From assembly GCA_035574315.1 (NCBI GenBank), contig DATLYW010000021.1, positions 37,962 through 101,961 of the forward strand: a DNA stretch of 64,000 nucleotides, given 5' to 3'. The position numbers and the translations under genes were made by a program. The notes below the pieces were generated by a model. That model did not search any database. It was not told where the DNA came from and saw only the letters and a program-made list of their open reading frames with translations. This stretch comes from Candidatus Zixiibacteriota bacterium (GTDB lineage Bacteria; Desulfobacterota; Binatia; UBA9968). Positions 56,233-63,738 of this stretch are shown here, one piece after another. How positions within the stretch are numbered: the first letter of the stretch is position 1; each line of letters opens with the position of its first letter.

Positions 56233-57414
56233 ATGAGCTGCGGACAAGAGCTCGACTGGCCGCTGATGAAAAACAACGTCGAGCGTGCCGATCTGCAAGC
56301 CGTGATCGATTACCTCGGGCAGAACAGCCCGAGATTGACGCAGGCGGGTCAGGTCGAGTCGTTCGAGCAGGAGTGGTCGCGCTGGCTGGGAGCGAAGTAC
56401 AGCGTTTTCGTCAACTCGGGCTCTTCGGCGAATCTTTTGACGATCGCCGCCCTGCGGGAACACCGGGGGCCGGGGGAGGTCATCGTCCCGACCCTGACCT
56501 GGGTTTCCGACATCGCGGCGGTGCTCCAGTGCGGCTTCACGCCGGTCTTCGTCGACATCGATCCGAGGACCCTCGGGATGGACACCGACGAGGTACTGAA
56601 AAAAATCACCCCTCGGACCCGCGCGGTTTTCCTGACTCACGTCCTCGGCTACAACGCGCTCAACCGCCGCCTCCTCGGCGAGCTGGAAAGGCGAAACATT
56701 GCGCTGATCGAGGATGTGTGCGAGTCCTACGGCGCGACCTTCGAGGGCCGCAGGCTCGGGACGTTCGGCTGGGCGGCGAATTTCTCCTTTTACTACGCGC
56801 ACCACATGAGCACGGTCGAGGGAGGAATGATCTCCACCGATGACGAGGACCTTTACGAGACGCTGCGGATGCTGCGCTCGCACGGCATGACGCGCGAGGT
56901 GAAGTCGGAGGCCCTCAGGCGCCGCTACGCCGAGGACCACCCCGACCTCAACCCCGATTTCATTTTCGCGTTTCCCGCCTACAACGTGCGCTCCACGGAG
57001 ATCAACGCGGTGATCGGGCGGTCGCAGCTCCGCAGACTGGACGCGAGAAACCGCGTGCGCACGGAGAACCTCAACTGTTTTCTGGAGCAACTGGACCCCG
57101 GAAAATACCGCACCGATTTCGATACGACGGGAAGCTGCAACTACGCCCTGACGCTGGTGCTGCGGGAGCCTGACCCAGCGTTACGCGACCGGGTAGTGCG
57201 GACCCTGCGGGAGCACGGCGTGGAATTCCGCCGCGGGACCTCGGGAGGCGGCAACCAGCTCCGCCAGCCCTATCTGCGCAAGCTCTTCGGCGACGCTTAC
57301 CGGAACTACCCAGCCGTGGACCACGTGCACTTCTACGGGTTCTATATCGGCAACTATCCTGAGCTCCCTCGGGAAAAGATCTCCCGGCTGTGCTCCATGC
57401 TGAACCGACTGTGA
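56233..57414 (+). CDS. ColD-like PLP-dependent nucleotide-sugar 3-dehydratase (DegT/DnrJ/EryC1 family)
   Basis: 393 aa, fold-type I sugar aminotransferase family. At the position of the PLP-binding lysine the protein has histidine (His190 in SFYYAHHMSTVEGG), the hallmark of C3-dehydratases such as ColD and DdhC/AscC, which remove the C3 hydroxyl of 4-keto sugars. FVNSGSSANLLTIAAL and the PLP-contact IALIEDVCESYGA are conserved. Its length matches ColD (no iron-sulfur partner expected) better than the longer, E3-dependent DdhC type. Two bases after E1 beta. Sugar and nucleotide specificity are inferred. Confidence 0.85.
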   Translation: MSCGQELDWPLMKNNVERADLQAVIDYLGQNSPRLTQAGQVESFEQEWSRWLGAKYSVFVNSGSSANLLTIAALREHRGPGEVIVPTLTWVSDIAAVLQCGFTPVFVDIDPRTLGMDTDEVLKKITPRTRAVFLTHVLGYNALNRRLLGELERRNIALIEDVCESYGATFEGRRLGTFGWAANFSFYYAHHMSTVEGGMISTDDEDLYETLRMLRSHGMTREVKSEALRRRYAEDHPDLNPDFIFAFPAYNVRSTEINAVIGRSQLRRLDARNRVRTENLNCFLEQLDPGKYRTDFDTTGSCNYALTLVLREPDPALRDRVVRTLREHGVEFRRGTSGGGNQLRQPYLRKLFGDAYRNYPAVDHVHFYGFYIGNYPELPREKISRLCSMLNRL

Positions 57415-57427
57415 GGAACTTGGTTTT

Positions 57428-58966
57428 ATGCGCAAAAGCGACCTCGATCTCCTGTTGATCCATCCGGGGAGCCGGAGCCAGATCTATCAATCTCTCGGCT
57501 CCACGCTCTCCGCGATCGAGCCCCCGGTCTGGACCGGCCTCATGGCGACCTTCGCCCGCAGCCGGGGCTTCTCCGCGTACGTGCTCGACGCCGAGGCGGA
57601 AGATCTGGCGCCCGAACAGGTCGCGGCACGGGTGGAGGAAATTCGCCCGCTACTTTGCGCTGTCGTGGTGTACGGTCATCAACCCTCGGCTTCGACCCAG
57701 AACATGACCGCCGCGGGCGCGATCTGTACCGCCGTCAAGCAGTTGCTTCCCGAGCAGCCGGTCCTGCTCGTCGGAGGACACGTGGCGGCCTTGCCCGAGC
57801 GGACGCTCCGCGAAGAAAGCGCCGACTTCGTGTGTACGGGGGAAGGCCCCTGGACCCTGGCGGATTTGCTTTCGGCGCTCCGGAGCCGCTCGCCCGATCT
57901 CTCCAAGGTTCGCGGGCTTTGCTACCGGGAGGACGGACACGTTGCGGTCACCCCTCCGGCGCCGCTGGTCAAAGATCTGGACCGCGAGATGGGAGAGCTG
58001 GCGTGGGACCTGCTGCCGATGGAGAAGTACCGGGCCCATAACTGGCACTGCTTCGGCGAGCCGTCGCGGCGGCCCTACGCTTCCCTCTACACGACGTTCG
58101 GCTGCCCGTACCGCTGCAGCTTTTGCTGCATTCAGGCCCCCTTCAAATCCGGCGAAAAGCTCGCCGGGATGAAAGAGACCGTCAACAGTTACCGGTTCTG
58201 GAGCCCGGGAGCAGTGATCGCCCAGATCGAAAAGCTGGTCGAGCGCTACGGCGTTCGCCACATCAAGATCGCCGACGAGATGTTCGTGCTCAACCCGCGC
58301 CACGTCCTCGGTCTGTGCGACGCCATCATCGAGCGCGGCTTCGATCTCAACATCTGGGCGTATGCGCGCGTGGACACCGTCAAGGACGGGATGCTGGAGA
58401 AGCTCAAGCGCGCGGGATTCAACTGGCTCGCCTTCGGGATCGAGGCGGCGAGCGAGCGGGTGCGGGACGACGTGGACAAGGGGTTCGGGCAGGAGGAAAT
58501 CTTCAACACCATCGCGAAGGTCCGGGCGGCGGGGATCAACGTCCTTGGCAACTACATCTTCGGGCTGCCCGAAGACGATCTGGAGAGCATGCAGGCCACG
58601 CTCGATCTCGCCGTGGAGCTGAACTGCGAGTTCGCGAACTTCTACTCGGCCATGGCCTATCCGGGGTCGCGGCTTTACGAGCTGGCGCTCGAAAGAGGCT
58701 GGCCGCTGCCGGAAAAGTGGAGCGGCTATTCGCAGCACTCGGTCGACACGCTGCCGCTGCCGACGAAGTACCTCTCGGGACCCGAGGTGCTGCGGTTCCG
58801 GGACCACGCTTTTAAGGTCTATTACCGTAACGCCGAGTATCTCGCGATGATCGAGGCCAAATTCGGGCCGCAAACGGTCCGGGAGATCCATGAGATGACC
58901 TCGCATAAGCTAAAAAGAAAGTACGTGCCCGCGGAAGGGGCCGTGCCGCCAAGCGCAGGCGCTTAA
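57428..58966 (+). CDS. Radical SAM protein with N-terminal cobalamin-binding-type domain
   Basis: 512 aa. The N-terminal third (residues about 1-150) has a B12-binding-like Rossmann fold (LLLVGGHVAALPE type segment) but I do not see the DxHxxG histidine motif. The radical SAM core begins near 215 with TTFGCPYRCSFCC, ligands Cys226, Cys230 and Cys233 (CxxxCxxC). Further on come IWAYARVDTV and GNYIFGLPEDD, typical of the BchE-type subfamily. It may methylate or rearrange a sugar or lipid; the substrate is unknown. Fourteen bases after the 3-dehydratase gene. Confidence 0.85.
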   Translation: MRKSDLDLLLIHPGSRSQIYQSLGSTLSAIEPPVWTGLMATFARSRGFSAYVLDAEAEDLAPEQVAARVEEIRPLLCAVVVYGHQPSASTQNMTAAGAICTAVKQLLPEQPVLLVGGHVAALPERTLREESADFVCTGEGPWTLADLLSALRSRSPDLSKVRGLCYREDGHVAVTPPAPLVKDLDREMGELAWDLLPMEKYRAHNWHCFGEPSRRPYASLYTTFGCPYRCSFCCIQAPFKSGEKLAGMKETVNSYRFWSPGAVIAQIEKLVERYGVRHIKIADEMFVLNPRHVLGLCDAIIERGFDLNIWAYARVDTVKDGMLEKLKRAGFNWLAFGIEAASERVRDDVDKGFGQEEIFNTIAKVRAAGINVLGNYIFGLPEDDLESMQATLDLAVELNCEFANFYSAMAYPGSRLYELALERGWPLPEKWSGYSQHSVDTLPLPTKYLSGPEVLRFRDHAFKVYYRNAEYLAMIEAKFGPQTVREIHEMTSHKLKRKYVPAEGAVPPSAGA

Positions 58967-58983
58967 GACGGCGAGACGAATCA

Positions 58984-59589
58984 TTGGGGTCAAAAGACGC
59001 CATTTTTCCGGTTGTGAGCAAGCGCAGGCTCGTCTGCGAGAACAGCCGGTTCTCGGTGTTCTTCGACGAGATCGCTTCCGGAGGGCGGACCGCTGCCCGG
59101 GATTATCTCGTTGTCGCCCCGAAGCGAGCGAGTAACAGCGGTACGACGGGCGTAGCCGTGCTTCCGGTCGTTGACGGCCGGATCGGGCTGATCCGGACTT
59201 ACCGGCACGCAGTCGCCTGCGAGTCATGGGAGATCCCGAGGGGTTTTATCGAGGACGGGGAAGCGGATGCGGTCTCGGCGGTCCGCGAGCTCGAAGAGGA
59301 GACCGGCCTCTCATGCTCCCTGCGCAACATTCGATCCCTGGGGTTTGTCGTTCCGGATGCGGGGGTCCTGGCGGCCCGCGTCCATCTATTCTCCGCATCG
59401 AAGTGCTTCAGGAGCAGGCCCTTTCGCACGGCCGAATGGGGTCATCGCGAATTTTCTCTTTTTGATCTGGCGACACTCCGCAAAATGGTCGCCTGCTCCA
59501 AGATTCAGGACCCTTGCACGCTGATCGCGTACTACAAGTTCCTGTATCCCGGCCGTGCTCCGCGGAAAAAGGAGCGCATGAAATCTTGA
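58984..59589 (+). CDS. Nudix hydrolase
   Basis: About 201 aa from a TTG; a GTG at 59014 is an alternative start. The Nudix box GFIEDGEADAVSAVRELEEETGL fits GX5EX7REUXEEXGU. The upstream strand WEIPRG and the RTYRHAV segment resemble ADP-ribose/GDP-sugar pyrophosphatases. In this locus it may hydrolyse unwanted nucleotide-sugar, but that is inference. The stop overlaps the next gene's start. Confidence 0.85.
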   Translation: MGSKDAIFPVVSKRRLVCENSRFSVFFDEIASGGRTAARDYLVVAPKRASNSGTTGVAVLPVVDGRIGLIRTYRHAVACESWEIPRGFIEDGEADAVSAVRELEEETGLSCSLRNIRSLGFVVPDAGVLAARVHLFSASKCFRSRPFRTAEWGHREFSLFDLATLRKMVACSKIQDPCTLIAYYKFLYPGRAPRKKERMKS

Positions 59590-60290
59590 AGACGACACTG
59601 CTGGTTCTGACCTTGAACGAGATCGAGGGCATGAAGGCGATCATGCCGCGCGTCGACAGGACATGGTGCGACCAGATCATCGTTCTGGACGGCGGATCGG
59701 TGGACGGCACGATCGAGTACGCCAAGGAAAACGGTTATTTCGTTTACGTTCAGCGTGCGCCGGGGATCAGGAACGCCTACAAAGAAGTGCTGCCGTACGT
59801 CGAGGGGGACGTTATCGTCACCTTCAGCCCGGACGGGAACTGCATCCCCGAGCTGATCCCCGCGCTGATCGACAAGATGCGGGAAGGCTACGACATGGTG
59901 ATCGGCTCGCGCTACCTGGGAGGAGCTCGGAGCGAGGACGACGATCCCGTCACGGCCCTCGGGAACTGGTTGTTCACGCAGACCGTCAACGTACTGCACG
60001 GCGGCCGCTACACGGACGTCATGAACATTTTCCGGGCCTACAAGACGCAGTTGATCTACGATCTGGGTTTGGACAAGGATGATCCCTACTCGACGGCGGA
60101 AAGAATCTTTCGTACGACGATAAGCTGGGAGCCGTTGCTTTCAGTGAGGGCAGCCAAGAGGAAGCTTAAGGTCACGGAAATTCCCGCCGACGAACCGCCG
60201 CGCTTGGGCGGAGTCAGAAAGCTTCAGGTGTTTCGCTGGGGCGGAGCGTATTATTTTCAGTTCATTCGCGAGAAGTTCTGCGGGTGTTAA
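59586..60290 (+). CDS. Family 2 glycosyltransferase
   Basis: 234 aa, TTG start overlapping the Nudix stop and preceded by AAAAGGAG. It has the GT-A fold with LVLTLNEIEGM, the nucleotide-binding VLDGGSVDGTIEYAKENG and a SPDGNCIPELIPAL acidic segment. It has no membrane helix, unlike GtrB. It probably transfers a sugar during assembly of the polysaccharide whose precursors are made upstream. The last part (GVRKLQVFRWGGAYYFQF) is typical of DPM-like GT2 proteins. Confidence 0.8.
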   Translation: MKTTLLVLTLNEIEGMKAIMPRVDRTWCDQIIVLDGGSVDGTIEYAKENGYFVYVQRAPGIRNAYKEVLPYVEGDVIVTFSPDGNCIPELIPALIDKMREGYDMVIGSRYLGGARSEDDDPVTALGNWLFTQTVNVLHGGRYTDVMNIFRAYKTQLIYDLGLDKDDPYSTAERIFRTTISWEPLLSVRAAKRKLKVTEIPADEPPRLGGVRKLQVFRWGGAYYFQFIREKFCGC

Positions 60291-60371
60291 GAAAGAATTT
60301 TCAGGATCTATTGACAAATCGCGGTAAGCGTTGCGCGCTACAGGACAATCGAGAAAGACCTTTTTCCCAGC

Positions 60372-62615
60372 ATGGAATACCGAGAGAACGAAATTTCACA
60401 CAAATCAAGCCAAGATCCGAGACTTTGCGATAACTACAAGGGGCTTTCAGATGCTCATAATCTGCCGGTGGCATCGCAAAGTTATGATTCCAGAGAGAGC
60501 GAGGCCTTTTATGGCCCGACCGCTGCAAACATCTTTGGGTACCATTGGCGCTATACTTTTGTCGTTTGTGCGTTTCTGGTGGTTGTTCCTTATCTGCCGT
60601 CGTTTGTCTTTGAATTTGGAGTCCACAATGACTACATGATCTGGTCTTATGATAACCGCAAGTGCTGCCTTGGATTTCCGGAATCAACACACCTTTTGGT
60701 CGTTGGGAGACCGCTCGGCGCAATTTTACTCAATCTACATTTCGCTGCGTTTACGGGTATCAAGAGTCTGGCGATAGGTCGTGGTGTAAGCCTGTTGGTA
60801 ATTTTATGGGCGTACTATCTTTTCTGCGTGGTTCTTATCAAGAACTACAAATTTGCTCCGCCGTTTTCACTGACCACGGGGTTGCTGATCTTCTCGCTGC
60901 CACCGGTGGCTCTTTATGTCGTCTGGCTCACAAATTTCGTTCCCGGAAGTCTTACAGTATTCATGTCGGTTTTGGGCTATTTTTTAATTTCTTTGCCACT
61001 CAAGGATTCCGAGACCACCAGCAAGAACCACACGGTCATTTCTCGACGACACCTCGGCTATGCGGTAGTCTTTCTGTCTTTTTTTATTTACCCACCGGTC
61101 GGCATATTCTGTCTCGTTTTTCCTCTCATATGTGCGTTGTTTATGGGCCGCGACCAATGGGCTCGGGAACGTGGGCGTATTTGGGCACAGATTGGCACCA
61201 TAGTTAGTCTCCTAGTGCTTTACTTTTTTGTCACAAAGTTCGTCTTGATGCCAATACTGTGGCAAATGAGCCAAGCTGTCCGTGAGTACGTGCTACCTAC
61301 GGAAAATTATCAGTTTTCATTGTCCATCGACATCTGGAAAAGATTGTTCTTGGTCAATGAATTTGCTGCAATTACGTTCAATCTGTGGACCTCAAACTAC
61401 ATACCGGGGTTTCATTTTGCTGTTCTTGTGTTTATCGCTGGAATGATTCTGTGGAAGATTGTCCGTAGAGCGGGTCACGAAGGTGGCAGTCAGTGGATCG
61501 ATGTGGCTTCTCGTTGGCGGGCAGCAACGGTTGTAGTTCTGCTTGCAACCAGCGCGGCTCCTGTTTTTTTGCCCAGGGGTGGCTTCGTCGCGTACCGCAT
61601 CGTTTTTACTGCCGCCAGCATGGCGGTCGTACTTTTTTTGTGGGCGGTTTACGAAGTATGTTCGTGGTGGGATAGTCGGCGAACGTTACCGGCTGCAGTT
61701 GCGGTTGTTGTTGGTATCGCCATAGTGTTCTCAAGTCTCAGAATTCACTTGTTTGTGGCCAACGTCAATAGGGAGTATGAATTCGTCCGAAGTTCAATTC
61801 GGTGGCTTGAGCTGGATAAGCTCACAAAGGTAGTGGTGGTCTCGCCCAAATGGGGCGCGCAAATCGTCCGGGGCAGTTTGTTTTATGATTTCCGGTACAT
61901 GGGAACGAATTTCGCGCGCATGGACGGGATAGTGCGTGTAGCCCTTCGAGAATCGGGCATGTCGCGGCGGCGAGCGAGAAAAATAAATGTTTCGTTTGTA
62001 CCAGATACCGTTGGCCGGTCGGCAGAATTGAGGAAGTATTTTTGTCCGTGTGTTGATATGAGCTGGGCTGGATTTCAAACCAGGATTCCGCCATTTAGCT
62101 TAGCGATGGGACCGATGATTCCAGCGCTGTCCGACTCTCCTGTTTCCGTGTCAACGTCGGCGAGCGTTGAAGCTTCTTCTGCCTCGCTTGAGGCAGTTGG
62201 AAGGGTGCGACGTGTCAGTGGGCCGCAAATGATTATCGAAGGATACGCGGGGTACAACATCGTCTTGTACCGGTCTCGAATTTACGGATTCCCTCAGGGA
62301 TTTAAGCCTGATTACACGGACCCGAATCTTAGCCGACGCAAAGGTGTGTTAACCGGGCGTTCCGTGAAAGAGGTTATGAACGCGGTCGACAGAATTCCAA
62401 AAAACGAAAATATTGGCTTGCGAGCACCGAGACTGATCGCGGAAAATTATAAGGGTTACAATATAGTTTCATTTGACGGGAGCATCTACGGGTTCCCTCA
62501 AGGCATGTCACCGGATTACGGGGACCCGGACCTGGCTAGAAAGCCGGGTGTAGTGGTTGCTACAAGCGAGGATGCAGTGAGAGCGCTGATAGACGATAAG
62601 CGCGTGAGCAAATGA
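60372..62615 (+). CDS. Polytopic membrane protein with duplicated C-terminal motif, probable GT-C glycosyltransferase
   Basis: 747 aa. About ten hydrophobic helices span residues 57-490. After the first helix come HNDYMIWSY and VVGRPLGAIL, resembling the acidic loop and GR(W/P)L segments of GtrS-type glucosyltransferases. The soluble C terminus carries two copies of a motif about 57 residues long (residues near 617-673 and 686-742), each with EGY/ENY, GYNIV, IYGFPQG, PDYxDPxL and GV in order. Composition is less GC-rich than the upstream genes. A GtrB-like gene follows after 7 bases, the usual partner of such transferases. No firm family name from sequence alone. Confidence 0.65.
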   Translation: MEYRENEISHKSSQDPRLCDNYKGLSDAHNLPVASQSYDSRESEAFYGPTAANIFGYHWRYTFVVCAFLVVVPYLPSFVFEFGVHNDYMIWSYDNRKCCLGFPESTHLLVVGRPLGAILLNLHFAAFTGIKSLAIGRGVSLLVILWAYYLFCVVLIKNYKFAPPFSLTTGLLIFSLPPVALYVVWLTNFVPGSLTVFMSVLGYFLISLPLKDSETTSKNHTVISRRHLGYAVVFLSFFIYPPVGIFCLVFPLICALFMGRDQWARERGRIWAQIGTIVSLLVLYFFVTKFVLMPILWQMSQAVREYVLPTENYQFSLSIDIWKRLFLVNEFAAITFNLWTSNYIPGFHFAVLVFIAGMILWKIVRRAGHEGGSQWIDVASRWRAATVVVLLATSAAPVFLPRGGFVAYRIVFTAASMAVVLFLWAVYEVCSWWDSRRTLPAAVAVVVGIAIVFSSLRIHLFVANVNREYEFVRSSIRWLELDKLTKVVVVSPKWGAQIVRGSLFYDFRYMGTNFARMDGIVRVALRESGMSRRRARKINVSFVPDTVGRSAELRKYFCPCVDMSWAGFQTRIPPFSLAMGPMIPALSDSPVSVSTSASVEASSASLEAVGRVRRVSGPQMIIEGYAGYNIVLYRSRIYGFPQGFKPDYTDPNLSRRKGVLTGRSVKEVMNAVDRIPKNENIGLRAPRLIAENYKGYNIVSFDGSIYGFPQGMSPDYGDPDLARKPGVVVATSEDAVRALIDDKRVSK

Positions 62616-62622
62616 TGGAATA

Positions 62623-63585
62623 ATGACTATGGCATTGGTGTCCATTGTTTTTTCGTTCAGAAACGAACAGGAAGTCTTACCTCTCCTGATAAGGAGAGTG
62701 TCCGAGGCGCTTCAGGGCATTCCCGAAGATATGGAATTGATCTTCGTAGATGATGCTTCGACTGATAATTCAGTAGGTACGATTCGCGCGCTCGCCAATC
62801 AGGTAGACAACCTGCGGTTGGTTCAAATGTCAAGACGATTCGGGGTCGAAGAGTGCTTTTTTGCCGGCCTGGAGCATGCCAAAGGCGATGCTGTTGTTCT
62901 AATGTATGCGGATATGCAAGATCCGCCCGAGGTGGTGAGGGAGATGCTTGCCCGATGGCGACAGGGCGCAGACATAGTGCATGGAGTGCGGAGGCGTCGT
63001 CTTGGGGAGAGCAAAGCAAAAATTGTCGCAGCCCATGTGGCGTATCGAATAATTAATCGTATTGCGGAGATACCGATTCCTACCGATGCGGGGGATTTTA
63101 AATTGATTTCACGTGTTGTCGTAAATCATCTACTGAAGTTGCGTGAAAGTGATCCTTACCTGCGCGGTTTAATTCCATGGGTTGGATATACGCAAGACTA
63201 CGTAGAGTATGATCTTCAGCCGCGCGCCGCTGGAAGATCCCACGTGCCGTTGTTTGGGAGAAAAGCATGGACAGTGTTCCTTAGCGGTCTCACGTCGTTC
63301 TCCATGGGGCCAATTTATTTAATTTTGATTCTCGGTGTTGTCGGAACGGTAATCGTTGCCTGTAGCATGGCTACACTGACCGTAGTATTTCTCTTCAAGC
63401 CTGTGCCGTTCTGGGCACTGTGGTTGACCGTGGCTCTGCTGTTATGGTCAACAGTAATGCTAGCCTTAGGTGTCGTGGGGTTCTACGTCGGGCGGATCTA
63501 CAAAGACGTTCGCGGGCGGCCCCGTTATATTGTCAAAAAGGTTCACGATCTTGGGCGGAAAGGTAGCAACTCGGCATACGGCTGA
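62623..63585 (+). CDS. GtrB/DPM-like polyprenyl-phosphate glycosyltransferase
   Basis: 320 aa, family 2 glycosyltransferase. The N-terminal GT-A domain has FRNEQEVLPLLI, FVDDASTDNSVG and YADMQDPPEV, the GtrB/ArnC pattern. The C-terminal part has two transmembrane helices (about 230-255 and 262-290) ending GFYVGRIYKDVRGRPRYIVK, the usual GtrB tail. Such enzymes load glucose or another sugar onto undecaprenyl phosphate for a GT-C partner, here most likely the preceding membrane protein. It is lower in GC than the genes before 60300. Confidence 0.88.
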   Translation: MTMALVSIVFSFRNEQEVLPLLIRRVSEALQGIPEDMELIFVDDASTDNSVGTIRALANQVDNLRLVQMSRRFGVEECFFAGLEHAKGDAVVLMYADMQDPPEVVREMLARWRQGADIVHGVRRRRLGESKAKIVAAHVAYRIINRIAEIPIPTDAGDFKLISRVVVNHLLKLRESDPYLRGLIPWVGYTQDYVEYDLQPRAAGRSHVPLFGRKAWTVFLSGLTSFSMGPIYLILILGVVGTVIVACSMATLTVVFLFKPVPFWALWLTVALLLWSTVMLALGVVGFYVGRIYKDVRGRPRYIVKKVHDLGRKGSNSAYG

Positions 63586-63738
63586 GGTAGCCGCCTAAAT
63601 CCTTTAAACATCTGAATACCGTTTGGAGAGAATCCGACGGTCAAAGTGTAAATTTCGAACGGAGCAATTTGACAGGAGGCGGTTAAGGGCCGGTCGAGGA
63701 GTGCGGTCCTCAACGGGGAGCTTGCATGCGAGTGGTAT
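63586..63738 (+). other. Intergenic segment between the GtrB-like gene and the insertion sequence
   Basis: 153 bases without a supported gene. A TTGACA occurs at 63669-63674 but no acceptable -10 follows it. A purine-rich GAGGCGG tract follows. I see nothing else I would annotate; it is probably flanking DNA of the insertion. Confidence 0.35.

Noticed and set aside
60311..60345. Perfect TTGACA upstream of the membrane protein gene
   Set aside because: No acceptable -10 hexamer lies 16-19 bases downstream (the sequence there is CGCGCT), so it is not supported as a promoter.
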